From Thalassobacillus sp. CUG 92003 (lineage in GTDB: Bacteria > Bacillota > Bacilli > Bacillales > Halobacillaceae), in the NCBI RefSeq assembly GCF_013618635.1, contig NZ_JABLSJ010000007.1, positions 62,001 to 126,000 of the forward strand: 64,000 nt of DNA, given 5' to 3'. This document shows positions 29,516-38,202 of this stretch, piece after piece. The translations under genes were made by a program, and so were the position numbers. Every line of letters begins with the position of its first letter. Within the stretch, counting starts at the first letter, position 1. A model generated the notes under the pieces. It was not told the DNA's origin, made no database searches, and saw only the letters and a list, made by a program, of their open reading frames with translations.

Positions 29516-30445
29516 TTATTCTGAGGATTCACTTGTCCATTCATCAATCAGGTCTTGATTCTCATCAATCCAATTTTGAGCACCTTCTGCAGATGTTTCA
29601 GCTTCGTTTAATGCTGCCATCAAGCTGCCCAGCTGTTGGTCGTCCAACATAAAATTATCAAACCATTTGGTAATTGTCGGCATATCATCTTCAAGGCCTT
29701 GACGGGCTGCATAGGAAATATCCTCAGATTCTCCATATACACCTTTAGTATCTTCTAGGAACTTAAGATCCATTTCTGCGAATGCCCAGTGCGGCTTCCA
29801 TAGGGTAACCACAATCGGTGCTTCTTCAGAAATAGCATTTTTAAGTTCTGTTGTCATTGTAGGACCTGAAGAAGCCGCAAGCTCATAATCCAGATCATAT
29901 TCACTGATTGCATCTTCAGTCAGTGACATAAGACTAGCTCCAGCGTCAATTCCTACAATTTGATTGTCATTGAACGTATCTTGATTTTTGTTCAAATCTT
30001 CAATTGTGTTCATATTCTCCATGTAGCTTGGCACCACTAGACCGAGTTGAGTACCTTCGTACCAGGTTTCGCGCCAGTCAATCTCTTCTTCATACTGGTC
30101 ATAAAATGCTTTATCTGTATTTGGCAGCCAAATTTCCATTCCTATGTCTAGATCTCCGGCAGCAAGCGCTTCATACAAGAAGCCTTTTTCGACTTGTTCC
30201 AGCTCCACGGTATAACCCTTTTCTTCGAGAATAATTTTCCACATGTTCGAAACGGCCACATTTTCAGCCCAGTTATTCATACCGATACGGACTGTGCCTT
30301 TTTCTTCGGTATTTTCACCGTTATCTGATCCGTCGCCTCCTGCATTGTCTTCTGATGACTCTGAATCATCCGAACCGCCGCAGGCAGCCAACACTAATAT
30401 TAATCCCAATAGCATGACTGGAATGAGTTTACGTAATTTCTTCAT
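29516..30445 (-). CDS. glycine betaine/proline-type ABC substrate-binding lipoprotein (OpuAC-like), orphan
   Basis: The 309-residue lipoprotein has signal peptide MKKLRKLIPVMLLGLILVLA and lipobox AAC, then an acidic Ser/Asp/Gly linker. The OpuAC binding domain follows (VRIGMNNWAENVAVSNMW, LAAGDLDIGMEIWLPNTD, VVTLWKPHWAFAEMDLKFL). The Trp-rich segments are of the kind that bind quaternary ammonium groups. AGGAGGT lies 9 nt before the ATG. No ATPase or permease gene is nearby, so it must use a transporter elsewhere. The neighbouring 29292-29471 has no gene. Confidence 0.88.
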   Translation of the reverse strand: MKKLRKLIPVMLLGLILVLAACGGSDDSESSEDNAGGDGSDNGENTEEKGTVRIGMNNWAENVAVSNMWKIILEEKGYTVELEQVEKGFLYEALAAGDLDIGMEIWLPNTDKAFYDQYEEEIDWRETWYEGTQLGLVVPSYMENMNTIEDLNKNQDTFNDNQIVGIDAGASLMSLTEDAISEYDLDYELAASSGPTMTTELKNAISEEAPIVVTLWKPHWAFAEMDLKFLEDTKGVYGESEDISYAARQGLEDDMPTITKWFDNFMLDDQQLGSLMAALNEAETSAEGAQNWIDENQDLIDEWTSESSE

Positions 30446-30825
30446 CCAATTAATACCTCCTAAATATTTCATAAAGATGACATTTGCAACATGTGCAATT
30501 TGCCGACGCAGCCGATCACATGTACTAATCCTACCACAACCATCGACAAATTTAAACAATTTGTACTGTATAAAAAATCAATACAGTGAAAAATTTAATA
30601 CGTATTTGTGATATAAAACTGTAACTTTTCTGTCATCCAGGCTTAAAGACTATAGACGTAAATTTATTATGTGAATATTTTTCCTCTCTATACTTCCTTT
30701 GAAATGAGAAAGCATACTTAGCGCATTTGCTAAATTTTTTACCATTATTAAGGAACATGTATGACAATAATATTTTATTTTATTAACAATCTGATGAAAT
30801 TCAGGTGTAATTCACACATTATCAG
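30446..30825. other. AT-rich gene-free divergent region
   Basis: This lies between the divergently read betaine-binding protein and MurE-like genes. It is AT-rich and must hold the promoter of the first. I see GTTTAAA-type and other AT-rich boxes but nothing decisive; no small gene with a ribosome site is visible. Confidence 0.4.
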
Positions 30826-30854
30826 TTACACTAAACATACCTTTAAATTATAAT
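30826..30854 (+). promoter_or_regulatory. promoter of the MurE-like gene
   Basis: TTACAC (30826-30831) and a perfect TATAAT (30849-30854) are separated by 17 bp, 41 bp before the GTG start. Confidence 0.7.
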
Positions 30855-30895
30855 GGGGAGCAGATATTAACAACTAGATGATAGGAGCATGCTTC

Positions 30896-32356
30896 GTGAA
30901 AGCCCTTGAACTGTTACAAAGCATTTTTAAGACGCACGATATACCAAAACATTTACATGATATAGAGATCCAGAACATTCATCATGACTCTCGCGAAATT
31001 AACGCTGGTGATTTATTTATTGCGTTTAATGGAACTGAATCTGATGGACATGCTTTTATCTCTTCTGCTATAGAAAGAGGCGCTGCATTAATTTTATCGG
31101 AACGGGAGCTCGATGAATCGATTTCCGTTCCCTATCTGCAAATTCAAAACCCAAGAGAAACGATTGCTAAATTAGCCCAAGCCTTCTATATGAAAGATCG
31201 AACTTACCCGATTATGGTTGGCATCACGGGGACCAATGGTAAAACCACAACCTCAATTATGATCCATGACATTTTTCAGAGTTCCGGGCATTCATGTGCT
31301 CAATTCGGGACGCTTTTTTATAAAGTTAATGGCGAGCAATATCCATCATTAAATTCAACACCAGATGCGATTACATTACATCGTTATTTGGCAAATTGCC
31401 AAGACGATGTAGTGATCATGGAAATTTCTTCACATGGAATCCACCAGTTTCGCACACACGGTTTGACGTTCGACTACCTGATTTTCACTAACTTGTACCA
31501 TGACCATCTTGATTATCACGCCGACATGGAGGAATACTTTCAAGTTAAATCCAGCCTGTTTCGTCAATTGAAACCGGATGGTTATGGCATTATTTTCGCT
31601 GATCAGGACTGGGGAGAGAAATTGTTGGAGCAGTGGAGTGATTCCCGTTTTCACTCCATTGGCACGCACCCATCAGCCGACTTTTACGGAGACCCCGATC
31701 AATCTTCACTTCACCATAAAAACGGGGTCATTTCGTTCAATGTCACTGTCCCGGGCACACACAATTTTCTAAATGCCTCTATGGCGGCTGCTGCTTCATA
31801 TTTAGCTGGCCTCCCTACACATGTTATAGAGGACACGCTTTCAAATCATGTGCACGTTCCTGGGCGCTTTGAGCAGTTTAATCATCCAGAAAACGCTAAA
31901 GTAGTTGTCGATTATGCGCATACAGAAGATGCGTTTTATCACCTGTTGAGCACTGCTAAACAAGCCGGAGCGAACTCGATTTATCACGTGTTCGGCTTTC
32001 GAGGTAACAGGGATTTAAGTAAGCGTAAAGGAATGCTGCAAACGAGCGCTCTTTATGCAGATCACTATATCCTTACGAGTGATGACTTTAATAATGTTAG
32101 TCCAGAGGACATGCACGAACAATTGAATGTCATACAGTCCCTGCATGGGCAACAGAATGGGACAATTATTTTTGATCGGACTGAAGCTATTTATTACGCC
32201 TGGAACTTACTAAAGGAAGGTGATTGGCTTCTCATAACAGGGAAAGGGCATGAAAACTACCAGCAACACTATATGTACCCTGCGGATTCAGATATTGAGT
32301 GGGTTAAAGCCTTGATCGATTCTACGCCACAGTCACCTTTGCAAAATCAAAGCTAA
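30896..32356 (+). CDS. MurE-like Mur ligase paralogue lacking the DNPR motif
   Basis: The 486-residue protein has the three Mur-ligase domains: an N-terminal UDP-MurNAc-binding region (IHHDSREINAGDLFIAF), a central ATPase with GITGTNGKTTT and SSHGI, and a C-terminal domain (HVPGRFEQF, VVDYAHTEDAF, FGFRGNRD, ITGKGHE). It looks like UDP-MurNAc-tripeptide synthetase. However, the DNPR motif that selects meso-diaminopimelate is replaced by DDFNNVSPED, so the added amino acid may differ. The GTG at 30896 is chosen because AGGAG lies 8 nt ahead. It is monocistronic, away from any cell-division cluster. Confidence 0.8.
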   Translation: MKALELLQSIFKTHDIPKHLHDIEIQNIHHDSREINAGDLFIAFNGTESDGHAFISSAIERGAALILSERELDESISVPYLQIQNPRETIAKLAQAFYMKDRTYPIMVGITGTNGKTTTSIMIHDIFQSSGHSCAQFGTLFYKVNGEQYPSLNSTPDAITLHRYLANCQDDVVIMEISSHGIHQFRTHGLTFDYLIFTNLYHDHLDYHADMEEYFQVKSSLFRQLKPDGYGIIFADQDWGEKLLEQWSDSRFHSIGTHPSADFYGDPDQSSLHHKNGVISFNVTVPGTHNFLNASMAAAASYLAGLPTHVIEDTLSNHVHVPGRFEQFNHPENAKVVVDYAHTEDAFYHLLSTAKQAGANSIYHVFGFRGNRDLSKRKGMLQTSALYADHYILTSDDFNNVSPEDMHEQLNVIQSLHGQQNGTIIFDRTEAIYYAWNLLKEGDWLLITGKGHENYQQHYMYPADSDIEWVKALIDSTPQSPLQNQS

Positions 32357-32451
32357 GTTCAAATGGTTTAAAAAGCGATCATTGGAAACGTATTTTAGAT
32401 CAAGCGCAATAGCGACGTGGTTGACTCAGCATAAAATTGATATACAAAAAC

Positions 32452-32492
32452 GCCGAACTGATTGGTCGCTACCCATCAGCTCGGCATTTTTT
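32452..32492 (+). terminator. terminator of the MurE-like gene
   Basis: GCCGAACTGAT (32452-32462) pairs, with one mismatch, with ATCAGCTCGGC (32475-32485), followed by ATTTTTTTA. Confidence 0.85.
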
Positions 32493-32523
32493 TATTACTT
32501 TTAGTTTTGTTCCAGCCTCTTGT

Positions 32524-32703
32524 TACTTTTTCGCTCTTTCATCAGCTTGTTTTGCACGTTCCTGCGCTTCAACATCATCTTGATCAGCAAATTCTTGAGC
32601 GTATTCCACGTCAACGCCTTCAACTTTCTTATCACGTTCAGGAGTTTGGGCAAGTTTTCGGTCATTTTTTCCATTGGCTTTTCGACGATCATCTCTTCCC
32701 ATT
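32524..32703 (-). CDS. YfhD-family small protein
   Basis: The 59-residue, very hydrophilic protein reads MGRDDRRKANGK...LAQTPERDKK...GVDVEYAQEFADQDD...QERAKQADERAKK. This matches the YfhD-type small proteins of Bacillaceae, whose role is unknown. AGAAGGTGAATTGA precedes the ATG. It converges on the MurE-like gene and shares the intervening terminator region. Confidence 0.8.
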
Positions 32704-33047
32704 CAATTCACCTTCTTTCGAGTGAGTTGAGATTATTATGTATCGTCTGCCCTTCACATATGTGCACACACGTGAACTTATTCCATATTCAGAATAGCAG
32801 TAAAGTTTATACACTATACATGCATTATAATAGTACACTAGAAGCAATATAATGTTTATCTGACTCATAGATGCTAGCAATTTTTTAACCATAGTAATAT
32901 TCAATAAAAATTATTTATTATGATTATGCAAATTCGTGTGATCACTTTTTTGAATCACATTGTATTCACAATGCGTATTATCTTCACGACGAAAATTAAC
33001 TTATTATGTACATGAGACATGACTTTAGTAAGAAAGGGTGTTCTAAA
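32704..33047. other. AT-rich divergent promoter region
   Basis: This is between yfhD (minus) and the methyltransferase gene (plus). It contains several AT-rich boxes such as CATTATAATAG and AATATAATG, which could serve as -10 elements in either direction. No small gene with a ribosome site was found. Confidence 0.4.
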
Positions 33048-33818
33048 TTGGACGATTATCGCAAAGACCTGGTACGCTCCACATTTTCAAAAAATCCAGA
33101 CGCCTATGTTACAAGTGAAACGCACGCTAATGGAATAGATCTTGAACTGATTACCGAGTGGCTTGACCCTTCTCCTGAGGATATAGGTTTGGACATCGCC
33201 ACAGGAGGCGGCCATGTAGTCAAACACCTTGCTCCTCGTATTAAGACGCTATTCGCGACTGATCTCACAAAACAAATGCTGAACAATACAGCTGTTCACT
33301 TGAATGATTTGACGAATGTTTATTATGTTGTGGCGGATGCAGAAGAATTACCTTTTTTAGAGGGCACATTCGATATTGTGACCTGCCGCATTGCCCCGCA
33401 TCATTTCCCAAATCCTGAGACATTCATTAAAGAAGCGAGTCGTGTCCTGAAAACCGGTGGCGCATTCATAATGATAGACAACGTGGCTCCCGAGAATCCA
33501 AATGGAGATACATTCATGAATACATTCGAAGCAAAGCGTGACCCCAGCCATGTTCGTGCTTTACCCATAAACGAGTGGAAACAATACGTGCACGCTTCTC
33601 GTTTACAACTTTTAAAGAGCAACAGCAGAAAAAAAACACTGACGTTTCGTGACTGGGTTACGAGAACCCTTGATGACAAAAACCAATTAAAAGAAGTTGA
33701 AAATTACATGCTAGGCGCTGATCCTCAATTAAAACAAGATTTTAAGATCATGGAGGAGGAGGGTAATCTTTTATCGTTTGCGATCGACGAATGGATGGTA
33801 CTATGTAAAAAAATATAA
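33048..33818 (+). CDS. SAM-dependent methyltransferase (UbiE/COQ5-like class I)
   Basis: The 256-residue protein has class I methyltransferase motifs: motif I as LDIATGGGHVVKHLAP, an acidic LFATDLTKQML segment, and VVADAEELPFLEGTFDIV followed by CRIAPHHF. The TTG at 33048 is chosen because AAAGGGTG lies 7 nt ahead; the ATG at 33006 has no ribosome site. It is monocistronic. The substrate is unknown; close relatives are annotated only as methyltransferases. Confidence 0.82.
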   Translation: MDDYRKDLVRSTFSKNPDAYVTSETHANGIDLELITEWLDPSPEDIGLDIATGGGHVVKHLAPRIKTLFATDLTKQMLNNTAVHLNDLTNVYYVVADAEELPFLEGTFDIVTCRIAPHHFPNPETFIKEASRVLKTGGAFIMIDNVAPENPNGDTFMNTFEAKRDPSHVRALPINEWKQYVHASRLQLLKSNSRKKTLTFRDWVTRTLDDKNQLKEVENYMLGADPQLKQDFKIMEEEGNLLSFAIDEWMVLCKKI

Positions 33819-33839
33819 GCTGAGCGACACATCACTTTA

Positions 33840-34007
33840 ATTCCACGTAAATTCAACGCTTCATGAATGGCGTTGAATTTACGCCTCCCCAGATTTTCCA
33901 TGTCATGACCGGTTCGATTTCTGGTCATTTTTTTCACTTTGTCCACTTCTTCTTGTCCTGCCTCTGCAGCCGCAGCCGCTCCTTTTTCTAGGTTGCTTAG
34001 ATTCCAC
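33840..34007 (-). pseudogene. possible frameshifted small gene
   Basis: A GTG at 34005-34007, with AGGTG just upstream, starts MESKQPRK. The reading then continues in a second frame as GAAAAAEAGQEEVDKVKKM and TRNRTGHDMENLGRRKF. Removing one A from an AAAAA run would join them. The 3' end runs into a perfect 14-bp palindrome (33846-33883), and without a nearby stop the frame would extend into the methyltransferase gene. It may be a decayed gene or chance. Confidence 0.3.
33846..33883. repeat. perfect 14-bp inverted repeat
   Basis: CGTAAATTCAACGC (33846-33859) and GCGTTGAATTTACG (33870-33883) with a 10-nt loop. It lies 27 bp after the methyltransferase stop. There is no T-run, so it is an unusual terminator if it is one. 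Confidence 0.6.
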
Positions 34008-34126
34008 GCTTTCACCTCATTTCATTACACAAGCGTTTTATAGTATATTCATTTCCCCACCTATTTGGTTGGGAGGGTTTCTCGAATTGATCGTAAAAGG
34101 GCCGGAGCCTACGATAAACATAACGA

Positions 34127-34262
34127 GGTTGGGACAAAACGAAATAAAACACAATAATTCCGAACGTTTCGCTGAAATCGTTCGGAATTATTGTGTTTTA
34201 GGGAGGTGTTCAATGACCGTTCCGACAAAACACGCCGCTTTCCACAGATGTTTGTGGGAGTG
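34127..34262 (+). repeat. GTTCGGA hairpin element, family 2, copy B
   Basis: GAGGTTGGGACAAAACGAAA leads into a perfect 22-bp stem (34145-34166 / 34179-34200) whose middle reads AATAATTCCGAACG. The tail AGGGAGGTGTTCAATGACCG and CGACAAAACACGCCG follows. It then breaks off (TTTCCACAG) before the second half of the tail. It lies between convergent genes. Confidence 0.75.
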
Positions 34263-34411
34263 CAGGGCCATATAGGCTTCTCGACATCACTTAATTGCGA
34301 ATCTGCCTATAGGGAACCGATAGCACATATAATCACGCGTAGGAAAGCTTTTTCAGTCAAAGCTTCCTGTTACGGAAGGTCGTTTCGAGCCCCTTATGAT
34401 TGTATGGTGGA

Positions 34412-34518
34412 TGGGAAAACGGTGAGACGCCTGTGGGAATAACATGAGCGGTGAGATCCCGCAAGGCGTAGCCTGAGGAAGCTCACCCCATGCCCACGGA
34501 AAGCGATCCGTTTTCCCA
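34412..34518 (+). repeat. structured intergenic repeat, family 1, copy 3
   Basis: TGGGAAAACGG (34412-34422) pairs perfectly with CCGTTTTCCCA (34508-34518). Inside are GGTGAGACGCCTGTGGGA, GGTGAGATCCCGCA, the small hairpin AGGC-GTA-GCCT, GAGGAAGCTCACC and GGAAAGCGA. GGTGAG pairs with CTCACC. It lies just after a family 2 element, and the duplicated tail follows. Confidence 0.78.
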
Positions 34519-34543
34519 GCCAGCATCCGCATACACAAAAGGC

Positions 34544-34669
34544 TCGAAACAGAGTCTTCACAATAGTGGGCTTTAGTTGAATTAGCCCAATATATTAAAA
34601 ATGAAGAACTTCTATAAAATTGGAAGTTCTTTTTTTGTTAGTAATATCAACACTAAACTTAACAGAGCC
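34544..34669 (+). repeat. duplicated intergenic tail unit, copy 2, with terminator hairpin
   Basis: Near-identical to 851-979, from TCGAAACAGAGTCTTCACAA to ACTAAACTTAACAGAGCC. The hairpin AAGAACTTC/GAAGTTCTT plus T7 (34603-34636) sits just after the stop of the minus-strand subtilisin gene and can terminate in both directions. Confidence 0.75.
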
Positions 34670-34683
34670 TTATTATTAATAAT

Positions 34684-35688
34684 TTATCTAGACGTCTCTT
34701 TTCTGGCCAGTTTCTGGGAAGACCAGGTTTTGTTATGCGCACTCAATAAATCTTCTATTTTATCGACTAGCGCCAGATTTAACAGGCCATTTCCTTCTGC
34801 TTTCTTGGTATACCCAACTGGGATTGTTCGTTTGACGAGTTGAGAAAAAATCTCAGCCTCGGACATCCGTCGCCCAAATTGACCTTCAGCCAAATTAATG
34901 ATCAGCGCAAGCCCGCCTGATACGTGTGGAGTTGACATGGAAGTACCGGAGAGTCTGGCATATTTCCCATCGGTATAAGTGGATAAGATATCTACTCCTG
35001 GTGCAACCAGGTCGATCTCATCATTTGTATTTGTGAAATCGGCTAATTTTCGGTCGTAATCGACAGCTCCCACTTGAATCACTTCATTATATGCACCAGG
35101 ATAGGCATGTTCGGGTGTTTCCGCCCGACCGTCTCCTTCATTTCCAGCTGCACAAACTACAGAGATGTCATTTTCCACCGCATGCTTAATGACATCATGT
35201 AGTTCCGGAATGTCATTAGGACCGCCCAGGGACATCGAAATGACCCTTACTTTCTCGTTATCGGGGCCTCTCCAATTCACGGCGTAGTCAATAGCATCAA
35301 TGATCCCTTGATATTGACCGCCACCTTTTCCTGAAAGCACTTTCAAGATAAGCAATTGTGCATTCGGTGCTGCCCCTACGACTCCGCTGCCATTTTCAAC
35401 CGCAGCTATGGTCCCCGCTACATGGGTGCCATGACCATTATTATCACGAAAGTCATCTTCATCACCATTATAATCAGCCGTAAAATTCCTGCCGCCGATA
35501 ATACGGTCCTTTAAATCCGGATGGTCTGTCTGACAACCTGTATCAAGAATAGCTATGACATTACCCTTTCCTTTATCAGTTCGCTCCCATAATGCCGGTG
35601 CTTCAATCATTTCAATTCCTTCTGGTATGTCTGATGACGTATCATAAACTTCTTCCGTTCGGTAAGGGATTAAATTGACTTCATCCAT
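34684..35688 (-). CDS. ispA: intracellular subtilisin-family serine protease IspA
   Basis: The 334-residue S8 peptidase has catalytic D49 ([10 protein letters not shown]), H86 ([10 protein letters not shown]) and S250 ([12 protein letters not shown]), with the oxyanion asparagine N183 (AAGNEG). There is no signal peptide. The short N-terminal extension carries the LIPY motif (6-9), known to inhibit intracellular subtilisins until it is removed. AGGAGGT precedes the ATG. It is monocistronic and likely degrades cytoplasmic protein in stationary phase. Confidence 0.93.
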   Translation of the reverse strand: MDEVNLIPYRTEEVYDTSSDIPEGIEMIEAPALWERTDKGKGNVIAILDTGCQTDHPDLKDRIIGGRNFTADYNGDEDDFRDNNGHGTHVAGTIAAVENGSGVVGAAPNAQLLILKVLSGKGGGQYQGIIDAIDYAVNWRGPDNEKVRVISMSLGGPNDIPELHDVIKHAVENDISVVCAAGNEGDGRAETPEHAYPGAYNEVIQVGAVDYDRKLADFTNTNDEIDLVAPGVDILSTYTDGKYARLSGTSMSTPHVSGGLALIINLAEGQFGRRMSEAEIFSQLVKRTIPVGYTKKAEGNGLLNLALVDKIEDLLSAHNKTWSSQKLARKETSR

Positions 35689-35984
35689 ACTTTACCTCCT
35701 AATATAAACTGATAGGATAAGATAACCTGTTTAGCTTTACGTTAAACTTTATTTTGCAATTATCTGAATAACGCATCGTTTAACTCATAGAAAAGTTGTC
35801 TCTTCATGTTCATATCGACCTACCATACGTGCAAAAATCGATTGCCACATGCAACAATGGGGGCGTGATCTAAATCATCCTTACTTTGGCCCCGCCTTTA
35901 TACTCAGCTTACTATTGTATGTAGTGGAAATAAGATTTAGGTTATGAAATATATAGATTCTTTTATAGCGTCTAATTCTAAGGC
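35689..35984. other. gene-free region upstream of ispA
   Basis: The stretch must contain the ispA promoter but I see no confident -35/-10 pair. No small gene with a ribosome site is visible; the remainder of the gap to 36104 is a family 2 repeat. Confidence 0.4.
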
Positions 35985-36084
35985 CGTACACTGGAAATGC
36001 ACCGAGTTTTGACGGAGCGAACACCTTCCTTAAAACACAAAAAACTTCCGAACCATTTCCTCTAAACAGTCCGGAAGTTTTATG
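35985..36084 (-). repeat. GTTCGGA hairpin element, family 2, copy D (degenerate)
   Basis: In reverse orientation it has GTGTTTTAAGGAAGGTGTTCG and the tail GCTCCGTCAAAACTCGGTG. Only the inner stem AAAACTTCCG (36041-36050) / CGGAAGTTTT (36072-36081) remains; the outer arm is lost on one side. It lies 21 bp after the stop of the minus-strand gene at 36105. Confidence 0.65.
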
Positions 36085-36104
36085 ATTGATTCACTTAAAT
36101 TCTT

Positions 36105-36344
36105 TTACACTTTTTCTACAAGGTAAGCTTTCTTTTCGCGATAATATTTTTCCCCATCTTCTTCGTAATGCTCAAAGAAACCTTCAAATTCATGCGTGAC
36201 CTTGTATTGGCGGTCTGGTTCGGTAAATAACTGCGAACCGTTATTGGATAATAATACTACATCAGTTGTAGACACAAAGCTATCTAGTTCCTGAGCAGTA
36301 TAGTTCTCTTCTGGTTTTAAAGTGTTTAAACGATGACGTGTCAT
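36105..36344 (-). CDS. small conserved-looking hypothetical protein
   Basis: The 79-residue protein reads MTRHRLNTLKPEENYTAQEL, then a beta-rich part with VVLLSNNGSQLF and FEGFFEHYEEDGEKYYREKK. It is soluble and acidic. The ribosome site GAGGAGG is strong. It is monocistronic, with a family 2 repeat directly after its stop. I do not recognise its family. Confidence 0.7.
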   Translation of the reverse strand: MTRHRLNTLKPEENYTAQELDSFVSTTDVVLLSNNGSQLFTEPDRQYKVTHEFEGFFEHYEEDGEKYYREKKAYLVEKV

Positions 36345-36459
36345 GTTATCTTCCTCCTCTTCAGGTTATACAAAACCATTCCCATACGTTATATTAATAA
36401 AACATTAAACCATTTTTCTCCCAATTAAATTACCTAAGCCAAGTATCAAAATGGTAACC

Positions 36460-36492
36460 TGCTTTATGTTTTGTTAAAATCAACATAAAGCA
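36460..36492. promoter_or_regulatory. 11-bp inverted repeat upstream of cvfC
   Basis: TGCTTTATGTT (36460-36470) and AACATAAAGCA (36482-36492) are perfect inverted repeats around an AT-rich 11-bp centre, 94 bp before the cvfC start. It could be an operator or an mRNA hairpin; there is no T-run. Confidence 0.45.
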
Positions 36493-36585
36493 TGCGTTAT
36501 GGGCTATTGCTGATGAACAAGGGGAGAGTTGATGTCCCTAAGAAGTTGACCATCGAGCAGAAGCTTATTCAAAAGGGGGACGATC

Positions 36586-37740
36586 ATGAAAATTGTTTCG
36601 ATTGAACCAACACCCAGTCCGAATTCAATGAAAATTAACGTTAGTATGGAATTGCCCGCAGGGGAGAGTCGTAATTATAAGCAAAACGATGACGTGGAGA
36701 CTGCTCCACAGTATGTCAAAGACTTAATGAACATTGAAGGAGTGAAAGGGATCTATCACGTGACAGACTTTATTGCTTTAGAAAGAAATGCGCGCGTTTC
36801 CTGGGAGGCCATTCTACCGGTAGTGCGTCAAACACTTGGGTCAGTGGAGAACTCCCAAGAATTGGCGAGCAAAGAAGAGGCTTCTGACCTCTCAGAAGAG
36901 CCTTATGGAGAAGTCAACGTATATATTCAAATGTTCCGCGGAATTCCCATGCAAATAAAACTCGAAGAAGGTGACGCCGAACATCGTGTCGGTCTTCCTC
37001 AAGCGTTTACTGATACAGCTATGAAGGCTGCTGAGGCACCAGATGCTAATCTGATGTTCGAGAGAAAATGGGTAGAACAGAATCCTCGATTCGGCTCTGT
37101 AGAATCTGTCGGGCACGACATCGCAGAAGAACTATCAGCCAGTTATTCAACCCAGCGCTTGGAAGATCTGCTTCGAGAGGCTTTATCAGAACACGAACCC
37201 GGTCAAAAGCAAGATCATTCTCAACATAACAACATAACTTTGGCCGATTTTCAGCAATCTGATTGGAAGGCGCGTTACGCGGCGCTCGATCGAATGGATC
37301 CGACGTTAAATGATCTAGCTGTGCTTGACAAGGCTTTAGATGACGAAAAAGCGTCAGTGCGCAGACTTGCTACAGCTTACCTTGGGATGATTGAGGATAA
37401 ACAAGTTCTTCCTTATCTTTACAAGGCTTTGCGTGATAAATCGGTTACAGTGCGACGTACTGCCGGAGACTGTCTCTCTGATCTCGGGTACAAAGAAGCC
37501 ATGCACGAAATCATCACCTCTTTAACAGACTCAAATAAAATTGTTCGCTGGCGTGCTGCCATGTTTTTATATGAGGTTGGTGATGAATCTGCCTTACCAG
37601 CTCTGCGTAAAGCCATGGATGAACCCGAATTTGAGGTACGGTTGCAAATCAATATGGCTATTGAACGAATTGAAGGCGGTGAAGAAGCAAAAGGCTCGGT
37701 TTGGCATCAAATGACCCAGGCCGCTCAGCACGATAACTAA
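36586..37740 (+). CDS. CvfC/YpgR-type protein: Nfu-like domain plus HEAT repeats
   Basis: The 384-residue protein starts with an Nfu N-terminal-like domain (TPSPNSMKI at 9-17, GVKGIYHVTDFIALERN). An acidic linker and a middle domain follow (VYIQMFRGIPMQIK). The C-terminus has about five HEAT-type helices (RYAALDRMD...VRRLATAYLG...VRRTAGDCLSDLG...VRWRAAMFLYEVG). This matches the 'conserved virulence factor C' family of S. aureus and B. subtilis YpgR. AAAGGGGGA precedes the ATG. A bacilliredoxin gene follows after 20 nt, suggesting a joint thiol or Fe-S role. Confidence 0.85.
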   Translation: MKIVSIEPTPSPNSMKINVSMELPAGESRNYKQNDDVETAPQYVKDLMNIEGVKGIYHVTDFIALERNARVSWEAILPVVRQTLGSVENSQELASKEEASDLSEEPYGEVNVYIQMFRGIPMQIKLEEGDAEHRVGLPQAFTDTAMKAAEAPDANLMFERKWVEQNPRFGSVESVGHDIAEELSASYSTQRLEDLLREALSEHEPGQKQDHSQHNNITLADFQQSDWKARYAALDRMDPTLNDLAVLDKALDDEKASVRRLATAYLGMIEDKQVLPYLYKALRDKSVTVRRTAGDCLSDLGYKEAMHEIITSLTDSNKIVRWRAAMFLYEVGDESALPALRKAMDEPEFEVRLQINMAIERIEGGEEAKGSVWHQMTQAAQHDN

Positions 37741-37760
37741 TTTTAGCAGGAGGTAATAGT

Positions 37761-38192
37761 ATGAACGCCTATGAGCAATACATGAAAGAAATTTCCCAAC
37801 CCATGCGTAATGAATTGACAGAAGCTGGTTTTAGTGAACTGACAACACCCGAAGAAGTGGATGAGTTCATAAATTCGACTGAAGGAACAGCTTTGGTGGT
37901 AGTTAATTCAGTTTGTGGATGTGCCGCAGGACTTGCACGCCCTGCAGCTAAACAATCGCTTCAGCATGATAGCCGACCCGACCATTTAGTCACTGTGTTC
38001 GCAGGTCAGGACCGCGAAGCCACAGCAAGGATGAGAGAGCATTTTAAAGGGATCGAACCTTCCTCTCCTTCCATGGCCGTTATGAAAAACGGAGAAGTCC
38101 TTCATTTTATTCCGAGGGAAGACATTGAGGATTTTGAAGTTGAAGAAATCGTCAGTAATTTAACAGATGCTTATCAAAGCCATTGTTCATAA
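37761..38192 (+). CDS. brxA: bacilliredoxin BrxA/BrxB (YphP-type)
   Basis: The 143-residue protein has the CGC redox motif (C52, C54) in VVNSVCGCAAG and the family segment LARPAAKQSL. It removes bacillithiol from oxidised protein cysteines. AGGAGGT precedes the ATG. Cotranscription with cvfC matches the ypgR-yphP neighbourhood of B. subtilis. A family 2 element lies just downstream and may serve as terminator. BrxA versus BrxB cannot be settled without comparison. Confidence 0.92.
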   Translation: MNAYEQYMKEISQPMRNELTEAGFSELTTPEEVDEFINSTEGTALVVVNSVCGCAAGLARPAAKQSLQHDSRPDHLVTVFAGQDREATARMREHFKGIEPSSPSMAVMKNGEVLHFIPREDIEDFEVEEIVSNLTDAYQSHCS

Positions 38193-38202
38193 CTATAAAT
38201 AG

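Noticed and set aside
33725-34015. A 96-codon minus-strand frame from a GTG
   Set aside because: It overlaps the methyltransferase gene by about 94 bp and lacks a ribosome site at its GTG; only a shorter, possibly frameshifted gene is considered.
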